Notes: a model not told the origin generated them from the letters alone. A stretch of DNA of 64,000 nucleotides from VXYK01 sp965221585 (GCA_965221585.1 OZ244898.1:1550001-1614000), one strand, 5' to 3'; positions 26,963 through 35,934 are shown, numbered from the stretch's first letter. Program-made: numbers and translations.

Positions 26963-28112
26963 CTCCGACAACACGGCCGTTTCCGACACGCCGGCCGGCA
27001 TCGTAGACAGGCTCGTCGGCTTCGGCCACGCGCTCCGCGAACACGGCCTGCCAATCGGCAGCGACGACCTGTTGACCTTTTGCGCGGCAACCGCCGAGCT
27101 GAGCCCGGGTGACCCGAGCGACGTCTACTGGAGTGGACGCACCACTCTGGTGCATCGCCGCGACCACCTGCCGGTCTATGACGAGGTGTTTCGCGCCTAC
27201 TTCCTTCACGTCCCCACATCGCCGGACAATCCCACCACCGAACGCGCGGTGCCCCAGGGCAGCACCGGCACCCTGAACGTACCTGACAGCGAACCCGGAG
27301 ACGAGCAGGGCGACGACCAGACCCTGGTTCTCGGCCTGCAGGCATCATCAGTCGAGATAGAACGACACAAGCGTTTCGCAGCCTGCACCCCGGAGGAGCT
27401 CGTCCAGCTCAGACGGATCATGGCCCGGATCCGGCTCGAACCTCCGAAACGGCGAACCCGGCGGCAGACCCATGCCCGCTCCGGCGCCAGGATCGACATT
27501 CGCCGCATGGCTCGCGACACGATGCGTCTAGGCGACGGCGCCCCCGAGCTTCACCGCATCGACCGCAAGCGACGACCCCGTCCGCTCGTTTTGATACTCG
27601 ATGTCTCGGGTTCCATGGCCGATCACTCGCGCAACCTTCTGCAGTTCGCGTACTCGATGCGTCGCGCGGCCCAGAAGATCGAGGTGTTCTGCTTCGGGAC
27701 CCGCCTGACCCGCATCACGCCGGCCCTCGACCGTCGCAATCCCGACGACGCCATGAGCCTGGCAGCGGCCCGAGTGCTCGACTGGGACGGCGGCACGCGT
27801 ATCGGAGCATCACTCGATCACTTCGTGCGCATCTGGGGCCGTCGGGGACTCAGCCGGGGAGCGACCATCGTGATCTGTTCCGATGGCCTCGATCGGGGCG
27901 ACCCGAGACTGCTGGCCGACTCGATGGAGAAGTTGAGCCGGCTCTCCTATCGTATTATTTGGATGAACCCGCTCATCGGCAACGATGTCGACGCGCCGCC
28001 CGACACGCTCGGGATGATCGCCGCCGCTCCCTACATCGACGAACTGGCATCGGGCCACGACCTCGCGAGCTTGGAGCGCTTTGCCGCCCAACTCCCAACC
28101 GCCAGAGGATGA
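26955..28112 (+). CDS. von Willebrand factor A domain protein (CoxE-like)
   Basis: About 385 residues from the ATG at 26955, which overlaps the end of the MoxR gene. The C-terminal half is a VWA domain with the metal-ion-dependent adhesion site DVSGSM, a GGTRIG threonine and the CSDGLDRGD loop. The N-terminal half is helical, with a basic region before the VWA domain. This layout is that of CoxE, the partner of MoxR/CoxD ATPases. It is soluble, with no signal peptide. Its 3' end is followed by the LacI regulator gene. Confidence 0.85.
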   Translation: MADSDNTAVSDTPAGIVDRLVGFGHALREHGLPIGSDDLLTFCAATAELSPGDPSDVYWSGRTTLVHRRDHLPVYDEVFRAYFLHVPTSPDNPTTERAVPQGSTGTLNVPDSEPGDEQGDDQTLVLGLQASSVEIERHKRFAACTPEELVQLRRIMARIRLEPPKRRTRRQTHARSGARIDIRRMARDTMRLGDGAPELHRIDRKRRPRPLVLILDVSGSMADHSRNLLQFAYSMRRAAQKIEVFCFGTRLTRITPALDRRNPDDAMSLAAARVLDWDGGTRIGASLDHFVRIWGRRGLSRGATIVICSDGLDRGDPRLLADSMEKLSRLSYRIIWMNPLIGNDVDAPPDTLGMIAAAPYIDELASGHDLASLERFAAQLPTARG

Positions 28113-28169
28113 ACCCGTGAGCACCTGGAGTGTCTCGATCAAGGCAGAAGGAGATCGACCCGTCAGTCC

Positions 28170-29252
28170 GTGACGAACGCCTCAGAAAAGGACAGGGAGC
28201 CGTCGGAGCGCCAGCGCCGACCGTCCATGCATGATGTCGCCCGGTTGGCCGGGGTCTCTCAGAGCAGTGTTTCACTCGTGCTGAATGACCCCGAGAACTG
28301 CGGGATCCCGGTCGCCACCCAGGAGCGCATTCACGAGGCCATCCGGCAGGTCGGGTACCGCACCAACCGCCTGGCCAGAGCGATGCGCCTCCATCGAACC
28401 GACACCATTGGGTTCGTGTCCGACGACGTCGCCACCACTCCCTTCGCCAACGAGATGATCAAGGGGGCTCAGGATGCTGCCTGGGAAGCAGGACGACTCC
28501 TGCTGATCGTCAACACCGGAGCCGTCGACCATCCCGAGCACGCCGAACTGGAGTCCGCCGCGATCGACCAATTGCTCGAACGGCAGGTGGACGGGATAGT
28601 CCTCGCCGCGATGTTCCATCGAGTGCTCTCTCCACCTCCGGCGCTGAGGGAGACCCGCGCCGTCCTGCTGGACGCCCGCGCTGCCGACGAGTCCTTGCCC
28701 TCCGTAGTCCCCGACGAACACGGTGCGGCTTTCGCCGCAACGGACCATCTCATCAAATACGGGCACCGGCGGGTCGGATTCGTCACGACCGACTACCCGA
28801 GCGCCGCGCCGCCCGAGCGTCTCCAGGGCTACCGCGACGCGCTCCACGCGCACTCGATTGCATTCGACGGCGATCTGGTCGCCATCGGTGTTTCCTCGAC
28901 CAGCGGAGGGCGGGCCGCCGTCGGCGATCTCCTTGACCTGGACGATCCTCCGACTGGGATCTTCTGCTACAACGATCAAGCGGCGATGGGCGTCTATCAG
29001 GCCGTCCGCGACCGTGGTCTCCGGATCCCGGAGGATCTCTCAGTAGTCGGGTTCGACGATCAACAGCTCATCGCCGCTGAGCTCGTGCCGCCACTGACGA
29101 CGATGGCCCTGCCCCACTACGCGATGGGGCACTGGGCTGTGAGCTACCTGCTGAACGATCACCTACCGGACGAGCCAGCCCAGATGGTCCTCCCATGCCC
29201 GCTAATTGAGCGAGCGTCAGTCGCAGAACGACAGATCGCCGACTCGGGATGA
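28170..29252 (+). CDS. LacI-family transcriptional regulator
   Basis: 360 residues. The N-terminal helix-turn-helix includes MHDVARLAGVSQSSVSLVLND, followed by the hinge segment. The sugar-binding domain has TIGFVSDDVATTPFAN and CYNDQAAMGVYQAV, and ends with the typical VVGFDDQQLIAAELVPPLTT pattern. It is expected to repress carbohydrate genes and respond to a sugar effector. No sugar genes adjoin it, so the target is unknown. The GTG start lies 18 bases after a GAAGGAG site, which is rather far, so the start is tentative. Confidence 0.9.
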   Translation: MTNASEKDREPSERQRRPSMHDVARLAGVSQSSVSLVLNDPENCGIPVATQERIHEAIRQVGYRTNRLARAMRLHRTDTIGFVSDDVATTPFANEMIKGAQDAAWEAGRLLLIVNTGAVDHPEHAELESAAIDQLLERQVDGIVLAAMFHRVLSPPPALRETRAVLLDARAADESLPSVVPDEHGAAFAATDHLIKYGHRRVGFVTTDYPSAAPPERLQGYRDALHAHSIAFDGDLVAIGVSSTSGGRAAVGDLLDLDDPPTGIFCYNDQAAMGVYQAVRDRGLRIPEDLSVVGFDDQQLIAAELVPPLTTMALPHYAMGHWAVSYLLNDHLPDEPAQMVLPCPLIERASVAERQIADSG

Positions 29253-29378
29253 CGACGCCGAGCCGCGCAACTCGTCTGCCACCTCCGGTGTCAGCTGGCC
29301 GGCCTCGTCACAGGCTTGCGCCCCTGCGCGAAGCAGTTCGACATCTACCTTGGCGATCGTCTCGTCCTCAGCGGTCAT
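29217..29378 (-). CDS. Small hypothetical protein (53 aa)
   Basis: Short frame starting ATG at 29378 and preceded by GGAGG at 6 bases. The product is acidic, helical and soluble (MTAEDETIAKVDVELLRAGA...). Its 3' end overlaps the convergent LacI gene by 36 bases. It is supported by the ribosome-binding site and ordinary amino-acid composition only. Confidence 0.45.
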   Translation of the reverse strand: MTAEDETIAKVDVELLRAGAQACDEAGQLTPEVADELRGSASSSRVGDLSFCD

Positions 29379-29521
29379 CGGGGTCCTCCAGGTTGTACAC
29401 GGAGCAGTCGTCGTCACCGGCATCGTGCACCACCAGCTCTCATCGGTCTAGCCGGAATTTCTTACATCCGATATCGGTAGTGCCGGTGCTCGCAGCGCCG
29501 CCCAGATCAACACCTCGACAC

Positions 29522-29845
29522 TCAGGTCGGATCGACCGGTGAGATCGCCACGACGACCTCGTGATCGGTGCACCCGGTGACCTCAGTCCACACGTCACAG
29601 ACGTCGCGCATGTAGCGCTCGCGCTCGGCCAGCGTCGTCTCCCATGTCATCACACAGGCAATCACCGACGAGCTGCTCTGCTTGCCTTCAGTGAACATGA
29701 AGCCCCGCGGCACCTCAGTGAACGAACACGTCGCAGGGTCGCCCGGGTAGTGACGCTCATGCAGCTCAGCGAGTCGACGCTCGAGCTCGCCAGCCGTACG
29801 GCTCGCCGGGCTGTCTTCCTGAATCACACAACTGAACTGACCCAC
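29522..29845 (-). CDS. Tautomerase-fold small protein
   Basis: About 107 residues from a GTG at 29845, which is preceded by GGGAGGAA. The product resembles the 4-oxalocrotonate tautomerase superfamily in its beta-alpha-beta layout and its pairing with a second such protein directly upstream. The catalytic Pro1 is missing, since the mature N-terminus would be Gly-Gln-Phe, so it may be a non-catalytic partner. The assignment is tentative. Confidence 0.55.
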   Translation of the reverse strand: MGQFSCVIQEDSPASRTAGELERRLAELHERHYPGDPATCSFTEVPRGFMFTEGKQSSSSVIACVMTWETTLAERERYMRDVCDVWTEVTGCTDHEVVVAISPVDPT

Positions 29846-29865
29846 GACTTCCTCCCGAGCAAGCC

Positions 29866-30267
29866 TCAGCCGTTCGTTGCCCCGAGGGCCTTCCACTCTT
29901 CCTCCTCCGGTGACCCCGGCTCGGGAAGCAGCTTTCCGCCCTCCATCGTGTACGACGCATTGACCTCCACGGTCATCGCCTGAACCGAGTCAGCAGACAC
30001 CCCCGCTCGCGACCCGAGCGCGGCACACAACCGGGATGCGATCTCCTCGCGCTGTGCATCGGTTCGGCCATGGCGAATCGTGCCGAACACCAACGCGTTC
30101 TGGCCCTCCTCCAGCTTGTTCCGATCGTCCTCTGCATACACGACATGCACGAACGAGCGGGGAGCCCCGGTGACTCCGCAGTGGATGTCGACCACGTCGT
30201 TGGCGAACGCCTCTCGCTGTGCAAGGTCCAGAAGGCCGGGCTGAACGATCGTGCGGCAGAAGGGCAT
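29866..30267 (-). CDS. Tautomerase superfamily protein
   Basis: 133 residues. The ATG at 30267 is preceded by AGGAGAA. The start MPFCRTIVQPGLL gives an N-terminal Pro after Met removal, the catalytic base of 4-oxalocrotonate tautomerase-like enzymes. The AQREAFANDVVDIHCGVTG and HVVYAEDDRNK pattern fits this fold, duplicated within the chain. It sits 20 bases upstream of the second tautomerase-like gene; together they may form a hetero-oligomer like heterohexameric tautomerases. Substrate unknown. Confidence 0.7.
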   Translation of the reverse strand: MPFCRTIVQPGLLDLAQREAFANDVVDIHCGVTGAPRSFVHVVYAEDDRNKLEEGQNALVFGTIRHGRTDAQREEIASRLCAALGSRAGVSADSVQAMTVEVNASYTMEGGKLLPEPGSPEEEEWKALGATNG

Positions 30268-30379
30268 GGGTTCTCCTGAAATCGAGCGCCTCGGTAAGGT
30301 AGCGATTAGCAAACCCAGTAGTCAACCAAGCCCCCGCCGCCCACAGCGACCAGTCAGTCGCGGTTGCTTCTACGGTGCG

Positions 30380-30393
30380 TATACTGAATCGTA
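30380..30393 (+). promoter_or_regulatory. Leaderless -10 box of the toxin-antitoxin operon
   Basis: TATACT (30380-30385) ends 7 bases before the antitoxin ATG at 30393, and no ribosome-binding site is seen. ATAC-N6-GTAT (30381-30394) forms an inverted repeat over the -10 box and start codon, a plausible site for autoregulation by the ribbon-helix-helix antitoxin. Confidence 0.5.
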
Positions 30394-30644
30394 TGACAAC
30401 CCCGGTGCCGACTCGGTTCAGTGACGAGGAGATCGCCCTCATCGACGACCTCATCGAACAAGGCGTCGCAGACAACCGCTCGGCCGTGATCCGCCGAGCC
30501 ATCCACAACCTCGCCGACCTCGTCCGTCGGGCACGAGTCGGCACCGACATTGCCGCGTCGTACCGCGAACTCCCACAGACACGAGAAGATGATGACCTCG
30601 CCATGGCCAACGCCATCGCCATGACCGAGGCCGAACCTTGGTAG
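30393..30644 (+). CDS. Ribbon-helix-helix antitoxin (MazE-like)
   Basis: 83 residues from the ATG at 30393. The N-terminal TRFSDEEIALIDDLIEQG...RSAVIRRAI is a ribbon-helix-helix DNA-binding motif; the acidic C-terminal tail would bind the toxin. The toxin's TTG start overlaps the stop codon, so the pair is translationally coupled. It should repress its own promoter with the toxin. Confidence 0.82.
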   Translation: MTTPVPTRFSDEEIALIDDLIEQGVADNRSAVIRRAIHNLADLVRRARVGTDIAASYRELPQTREDDDLAMANAIAMTEAEPW

Positions 30645-30949
30645 CCCAAGCCGAACTCTGGCTCATGGAAACACCGAATCAGAAACGACGTCCCGTACTC
30701 ATCGTGTCACGCAATGACATCATCCCAGTGCTCAACAACATCGTCGTCGCCCCCGTGACCAGCACCATTCGGGCCATCCCCACCTGCATCCCCGTCGGAG
30801 TCGACGAAGGCATCGACCACGACAGCGTCGCCACCTTCGACAACCTCGCTGCCGTGCCCAAATCCGTTCTCACGAGGAAGCTCGGCCAACTCGGCGCCAA
30901 CGGCCGTCAACAGATCTGCTCAGCCCTCAACGCAATGGCCAACTGCTGA
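30638..30949 (+). CDS. MazF/PemK-family mRNA interferase toxin
   Basis: 103 residues starting with TTG inside the antitoxin gene's end. NQKRRPVLIVSRND and NNIVVAPVTSTIRAIPTCIPVG are the conserved strands of the MazF/PemK fold, with the arginine and Ser/Thr of the RNA-cleaving site. It cleaves single-stranded RNA at a short sequence; the antitoxin gene directly upstream counters it. It lies between tautomerase and putA genes with no mobile element, so the pair seems to be a chromosomal cassette. Confidence 0.85.
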   Translation: MVAQAELWLMETPNQKRRPVLIVSRNDIIPVLNNIVVAPVTSTIRAIPTCIPVGVDEGIDHDSVATFDNLAAVPKSVLTRKLGQLGANGRQQICSALNAMANC

Positions 30950-30960
30950 CCCGGCCTTCA

Positions 30961-33900
30961 TCACCTGCGAACCTGGTGGGACAGGAGGTTGCCGTACCGG
31001 TGCGTCGTCTGGCTGACCGACTGTTCCCTCAGGTAGTGGAGCAGCTCGAGACGGCCGTTCGCCAGCACCGGGTCGTCGGCAACCTGGATCCCGAGGTCGT
31101 TTGCCGTGTCCCGGATGATCGGGGCGAGCGTCCCGATCACCCGCACCATGTCGGGCGGGGAACGGTCGAGCTGGGCAGCGAACTCATCAGGTGTCTGCTC
31201 GGCCACGATCGAGATCGTGACATCGACCCCGCAACGCTCAGCCGCGGCCAGCACCCGCTGGAGCGCGAATTCGCGGCACGGGTCCTCGATCCGGACCGTG
31301 ACGCGTTCGAGGGGGCGGTAGCGGAAGCGGTTCGATTCGCAGAACAGGCCGGTCGGGTCGTGCTCCACACCGAACTCTTCGGCCCAGGCAGCGGCATCGC
31401 TCTCGACTGCACGGGTCAGCCACGCTTGGTCCTCTACGGCTGGGACCTCGGGACACCATCGGCCGAGCTGTGCGACGTAGTTCGGCCCGCCGGCCTTGGC
31501 CCCAGGCCCTATGGACGAGCGCTTCCATCCGCCGAAGGGTTGTCGCTGGACGATCGCACCGGTCGTTCCCCGGTTCACGTAGGCGTTGCCGACTTCCACG
31601 TTGTCGAGCCAGTAGTCGATCTCGGCTCGGTCCAGGCTGTGGAGACCGCCGGTGAGCCCGAAGTCGGTGCCGTTCTGGATCCGGACTGCGTCTTGGAGGC
31701 TGTCGGCGTGGATGAGTCCGAGCACGGGGCCGAAGCACTCGGTTTGGTGGAACCACGAGCCGGACTGCACGTTCTGTCTGACGCCGGGCGTCCAGAAGCC
31801 CTTCGCCGTGCGCCGCGGCTCGACCAGCCACCGCTCACCGGTGTCGAGCTTGGTGAGGGCGCGCAGCAGCTTGCCGGCGGGTTCGACGATGGTTGGTCCG
31901 ACGGTGGTGGCGAGGTCGGTGGGAGGGCCGACGCGGAGGCTCGACGTCGCGTCGATCAGTTGGCGGCGGAACCGCTCGGAGTCGTAGACGTCCCCGACGC
32001 AGATGGCCAGGCTGGCCGCCGAGCACTTCTGCCCGGCATGGCCGAATGCCGAGTCGACCAGGTCAGCGACCGCGAGGTCGAGATCGGCGTTGGGCGTGAT
32101 CACCATTGCGTTCTTGCCCGAGGTCTCGGCAAAGATCCGCAGGCCGGGCTTCCAGGAGCGGAACAGCTGCGCCGTCTCGTATGCACCCGTCAAGACAACG
32201 GCGTCGACGCCGGGGTGGGCGACCAGGTGGCGGCCTGTGTCGTTGTCAAGCACCCGCACGAACCGCAGCAGATCCGCCGGGACGCCGGCGGCCCAACAGC
32301 ACTCGGCCACCAGTTCCGCGCAGCGGTGGGTCTCGGGCGCCGGTTTGAGGATCACTGCGTTTCCAGCCGCCAGCGATGCCAAGACCCCACCGGCCGGGAT
32401 GGCGACGGGGAAGTTCCATGGCGGGGCTACCAGTACCACCCCGAGGGGCTCGAAGGTGACGTCGTCCTGTATGAGATCGAGGGCGCGGTCGCCGTAGTAG
32501 CGGGCGAAATCGACCGCCTCGGAGACCTCGGGGTCGGCCTGAGCGACGGTCTTGCGGGCCTCGTGCACCATGCACGACACGAGATCGCCTCGTCTGCGTT
32601 CGAGCTCGTGCGCCACCGCGTGGAGCACCGAGCGTCGTTCCTCGACGCTTCGTGCGGCCCACCCGCGTTGGGCGCCTCGCACGGATTCGAGGGCCGCGTC
32701 GATCTCGCCGACGGCATCGACCAAGGGTGCCCGAGGCTCGATGTCAGATGCCGCCAGTGCCTCGCTCAACCATTGGCGGTTCACCGCCAAGGCCGGGTCG
32801 GTGTCGGGCGCGTTCTGGAAGCCGGCGTCGGGCGCGACGGCTGTGGGCGGCGCTGTCCGGTCCTGACGGCGGTTGGGCGTCGCGCCGGCGCTCCAGCGGT
32901 CGCGAACAGCCCGGCGAAACCGCTCGGCTTCGGACTGGGCGGCTGCGGACCCCGGCTCCATGGTGAAGAGGTGGTGGATGAAGTTCTCGTCCGACGCGTT
33001 CTCTTCGAGCCGGCGGAACAGGTAGCTGATCGCCACGTCGAATTCAGCGGCGGCGACGGCCGGCGTGTAGAGCAGCATCCCGAAGGTGTCGGCCTGCAGC
33101 AGGCGGGCATGGGTCGGGGCCATGCCCTCCAACATCTCGAACTCGACTCGGTCGGTCACTGCCCGCTGTTCGGCGAGCAACTTCGCGAAGGCGAGATCGA
33201 ACAGGTTGTGACTGGCGACACCGACCTTCATTGCCCCCAGCCGCTCGGCGTGGAGGAGCCAGTCGAGGCAGCGCTTGTAGTTGGCGTCTGTCTCGGCCTT
33301 GGTCGTGTATGGCGCCTGCTCCCAGCCGTGCATCGCGGCGTCGACCTGTTCCATGGCCAGGTTCGCGCCCTTGACGAGCCGGACCTTGACCGTTCCGCCC
33401 CGCTGTCCGTCGACATGTCGACCACGCCTCTCGGTGGCCCAGGCGGAGAGCTCCCGCAGAGCGTCGAACGAGTCCGGCAGGTACGCCTGGAGCACGACAC
33501 CCGCGTCGACGCTGTGGAACCGCGGCTCGCTCAAGACCTCCGTGAATGCTCGGAGCGTCAGCTCGAGGTCGTGGTACTCCTCCATGTCGAGGTTGATGAA
33601 CGTGGCCGGCGACGTGGCCCGGGCCTGCTCGAACAGCGGAGTGAGCGCCTCGGCCACCCGGGACACACACCCGTCGAAGTCCCATTCGTTGAGCTGGGAA
33701 ACGACCGACGTGACCTTTACCGAGACATAGTCGACGTCGGGCTCAGTCAGCAGCCGCATCGCCTCGGCGTGACGGCGAGCCGCCTCCCGGTCACCGAGCA
33801 CGGCCTCACCAAGGAGGTTCACGTTGAGTCGGAATCCCTCTCGGCGACGCTGACCCAAGTGGGCCCGCATCGACCCGCTTTCAGCATCGACGATCAGATG

Positions 33901-34329
33901 TCCGATCAACGCCCGCATCCGGCGCCGAGCCAACGGCATCACCAGCCACGGCAGGGTCGGGCCGAGCCATGCGCCGGCCCGTAGCAACAGCCGATCAGAA
34001 CGGGACAGGAAGCCAGGAAGCTCCTCGTCATCCACCAACGCTGCGAGTTGATGCGCCGCCACCCGATTGTTCTCGGGCCGGATCACTCGGTCGACGAACC
34101 CCATCCCGAAACGCACGCCTGTCGGATCTGCCACCACACCGGCAAGACGTCGAGTGGTGCGGCGCTCAGCCGCGTTCTCCCCGACAGCGGCCCCACGGAG
34201 CCATTCGTCCACGAGTGCCACCGCGCGGTCCGCCAGCGCAGTCAGATCCTCAACCTCGGACGGGACATGCTCCTCGCCCCTGCCCTGCTGCTCCATGACC
34301 TCAACACCATCTGAACGCGAATCAGTCAT
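30961..34329 (-). CDS. putA: Bifunctional proline dehydrogenase / glutamate-semialdehyde dehydrogenase PutA
   Basis: 1122 residues. The N-terminal FAD proline dehydrogenase barrel contains DYVSVKVTSVVSQLN and VRLVKGANL. The C-terminal aldehyde dehydrogenase domain has APPWNFPVAIP, the general-base Glu in FAETSGKNA and the catalytic Cys in GQKCSAAS. Together they oxidise proline to glutamate with channelled intermediate. There is no N-terminal ribbon-helix-helix domain, so this PutA does not regulate its own gene. It stands alone as a single transcription unit and ends 12 bases from the convergent toxin gene. Confidence 0.96.
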   Translation of the reverse strand: MTDSRSDGVEVMEQQGRGEEHVPSEVEDLTALADRAVALVDEWLRGAAVGENAAERRTTRRLAGVVADPTGVRFGMGFVDRVIRPENNRVAAHQLAALVDDEELPGFLSRSDRLLLRAGAWLGPTLPWLVMPLARRRMRALIGHLIVDAESGSMRAHLGQRRREGFRLNVNLLGEAVLGDREAARRHAEAMRLLTEPDVDYVSVKVTSVVSQLNEWDFDGCVSRVAEALTPLFEQARATSPATFINLDMEEYHDLELTLRAFTEVLSEPRFHSVDAGVVLQAYLPDSFDALRELSAWATERRGRHVDGQRGGTVKVRLVKGANLAMEQVDAAMHGWEQAPYTTKAETDANYKRCLDWLLHAERLGAMKVGVASHNLFDLAFAKLLAEQRAVTDRVEFEMLEGMAPTHARLLQADTFGMLLYTPAVAAAEFDVAISYLFRRLEENASDENFIHHLFTMEPGSAAAQSEAERFRRAVRDRWSAGATPNRRQDRTAPPTAVAPDAGFQNAPDTDPALAVNRQWLSEALAASDIEPRAPLVDAVGEIDAALESVRGAQRGWAARSVEERRSVLHAVAHELERRRGDLVSCMVHEARKTVAQADPEVSEAVDFARYYGDRALDLIQDDVTFEPLGVVLVAPPWNFPVAIPAGGVLASLAAGNAVILKPAPETHRCAELVAECCWAAGVPADLLRFVRVLDNDTGRHLVAHPGVDAVVLTGAYETAQLFRSWKPGLRIFAETSGKNAMVITPNADLDLAVADLVDSAFGHAGQKCSAASLAICVGDVYDSERFRRQLIDATSSLRVGPPTDLATTVGPTIVEPAGKLLRALTKLDTGERWLVEPRRTAKGFWTPGVRQNVQSGSWFHQTECFGPVLGLIHADSLQDAVRIQNGTDFGLTGGLHSLDRAEIDYWLDNVEVGNAYVNRGTTGAIVQRQPFGGWKRSSIGPGAKAGGPNYVAQLGRWCPEVPAVEDQAWLTRAVESDAAAWAEEFGVEHDPTGLFCESNRFRYRPLERVTVRIEDPCREFALQRVLAAAERCGVDVTISIVAEQTPDEFAAQLDRSPPDMVRVIGTLAPIIRDTANDLGIQVADDPVLANGRLELLHYLREQSVSQTTHRYGNLLSHQVRR

Positions 34330-34399
34330 GCTTAGTAATCATTTGGAACGGTTGCCGCGCACCGAATTGAGTACGCAGTCACTCGGTCAAGGTGTCACA

Positions 34400-34447
34400 C
34401 TCCTCCTCAGCCGCTCTCGCGCAGGGCCGAGGGCGGCTGAGAAGGAG
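34400..34447 (-). terminator. Hairpin downstream of the sugar-binding protein gene (distal)
   Basis: Long GC-rich stem: 34400-34404 pairs with 34443-34447, then one mismatch, then 34406-34414 pairs with 34433-34441, with an 18-base loop. It lies in the gap between the binding-protein gene and putA and has no U-run. It acts with the next hairpin as a probable terminator region for the binding-protein transcript. Confidence 0.5.
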
Positions 34448-34451
34448 TGGC

Positions 34452-34482
34452 CTCCCCGGGCGGTGCCTACCTGCCCGGGGAG
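34452..34482 (-). terminator. Terminator hairpin of the sugar-binding protein gene (proximal)
   Basis: Perfect 10-bp stem CTCCCCGGGC / GCCCGGGGAG around an 11-base loop, 9 bases after the stop codon at 34492. No U-tract follows, as is common in high-GC actinobacteria. Confidence 0.65.
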
Positions 34483-34491
34483 ACCGGGGGA

Positions 34492-35934
34492 TCAGAGCAG
34501 ACCCTGCTCGGTGGCCTCCGCGATGTACGCCGCCTGAGCCGCTGCGAGAGCGTCTTCGGGCGACACGCCGTCGAGGATTGTGAGCAGCGCTTCGCCGATC
34601 TTGGCGCGAGCGATGCCGGCCGCCGGGTGCGGCGAGTCGGCACCCCGGCCTTCGACGAGGCTCGTCGCTGCGGCCTGCGCGTTGCGCGGCGCGTTCGGGT
34701 TGGTGGCATCTGCGCGGGTGACGAGACCGAACTCGGCCGCAGCGTTCATGCTCTCGAGATCGGTGGCCGCGAGGATCGCCAGGAAGATCAGCTCTGGATC
34801 GACCCGGGTGTTCATCGGGATGGCGTAGCCGTCGATGTATGCCGGAGCGCCGCGGACACCACCAGGGGTCGAGCCGAGGGCCGGGGCGTACGCGATGTCG
34901 CCGACCACAGTCGACGCCTCGGGATCGTCCATGGCACCGGCACGCGACGCCCACAGGTAGCCGAGCGGGATCTCGGCGGTCTGCAGGCCGGCCTGCACGT
35001 CATCGACGCTGTACGAACCGTTGAGCGGCGAACACTCCTCGAGGATGCGGACGAGGATGTTGACAGCCTCGAGTGCCTCGGGCGTCTCCCAGTTGGTCGT
35101 GCCGTCGGGGTTGGTCGTCCGGAGTCCGAGCGACGAGATCACGCTGTCGAAGTGGATGTACCAACTCGACGGCGAGCTGAGCCGCATGCCGTAGGCGGTG
35201 TCGTAGCCGGCCTCCTGCAGGACCGGGCACAGGGCGAACAGTTCGTCGAACGTATCGGGGACGTCGACGCCGAGTTCGTCGAAGATCGCCTGGTTGTAGA
35301 ACGTGTGCAGCGTGTTCGACACCATCGGGATGGTGTAGACGTTGCCGTCGACCGAACCCATCTCGAGGAAGGCGGGGTCGACCTGGTCGAGGTCGAACTG
35401 ATCGCGGTACTTCTCGATGAGATCGTTCAGCGGGTACAGGTAGCCCTGGTTGGCCAGCTCGCCGATCACGTTGTTCGAGGCCTGGATGATTTCGAAGTTT
35501 GGACTGCCGGTAGCGAGATCGAGGTTCATCTGCTCGGTCGCCTGGGCCGAGTCGAGGAACTGGATGTTGAAGGTGTAGTTGCCTTCAGCGCACTCCTCGA
35601 GCTCGTCGGCGTACTGCACGACGATCGGGAATTCCCAACCGATCAGGTCGATCTCGACGTTCTCCTCGGGGTTCGGAATGGGACACTCGTCGGAGATGAG
35701 CGCCGGTTCCGCATCCTCTGCGGGCTCGTCGGCATCGTCGTCGGCACCGTCGTCGGAAGCCGGCGCAGCGTCGTCGGCATCACTGTCGTCGTCGGCACCG
35801 TCGTCGGAGGCCGGCGCAGCGTCGTCGGACGTACTCGTGTCCTCGTCGTCATCGGAGCCACACGCCGCGGCGATCAGCCCCAGGACTAGGAGAAGCGCAA
35901 CCAGCATTCGCCAGGTTGCATTCTTGTTCTTCAT
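34492..35934 (-). CDS. Extracellular solute-binding lipoprotein (family 1, carbohydrate type)
   Basis: 480 residues. An N-terminal signal ends in the lipobox LIAAAC, followed by an Asp/Ala-rich linker of two near-identical 17-residue repeats. The binding domain matches family 1 sugar/glycerophosphate binding proteins (NLDLATGSPNFEIIQASNN, YTIPMVSNTLHTFYNQAIFDELG). It should feed the permeases and ATPase encoded at 39.8-44.2 kb, although it is in a separate transcription unit, divergent from the MarR gene. Its promoter overlaps a palindrome, so the MarR protein likely controls it. Confidence 0.9.
   Translation of the reverse strand: MKNKNATWRMLVALLLVLGLIAAACGSDDDEDTSTSDDAAPASDDGADDDSDADDAAPASDDGADDDADEPAEDAEPALISDECPIPNPEENVEIDLIGWEFPIVVQYADELEECAEGNYTFNIQFLDSAQATEQMNLDLATGSPNFEIIQASNNVIGELANQGYLYPLNDLIEKYRDQFDLDQVDPAFLEMGSVDGNVYTIPMVSNTLHTFYNQAIFDELGVDVPDTFDELFALCPVLQEAGYDTAYGMRLSSPSSWYIHFDSVISSLGLRTTNPDGTTNWETPEALEAVNILVRILEECSPLNGSYSVDDVQAGLQTAEIPLGYLWASRAGAMDDPEASTVVGDIAYAPALGSTPGGVRGAPAYIDGYAIPMNTRVDPELIFLAILAATDLESMNAAAEFGLVTRADATNPNAPRNAQAAATSLVEGRGADSPHPAAGIARAKIGEALLTILDGVSPEDALAAAQAAYIAEATEQGLL
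35737..35828. repeat. In-frame tandem repeat coding the lipoprotein linker
   Basis: Two 41-base units (35737-35777 and 35788-35828) differ at one base and recur with a 51-base period, giving two copies of a 17-residue DDAAPASDDGADDD-type linker unit. The high identity suggests recent slippage or gene-conversion expansion, making linker length variable between strains. Confidence 0.75.

Noticed and set aside
30380..30949. Toxin-antitoxin pair as a marker of a mobile island
   Set aside because: No integrase, transposase, tRNA junction or direct repeats were seen around it, and base composition does not change visibly.
30976..33984. A 1002-codon open frame antisense to putA
   Set aside because: High GC with regular codon bias leaves antisense frames open. 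The putA product is complete and the antisense translation has no recognisable domains.
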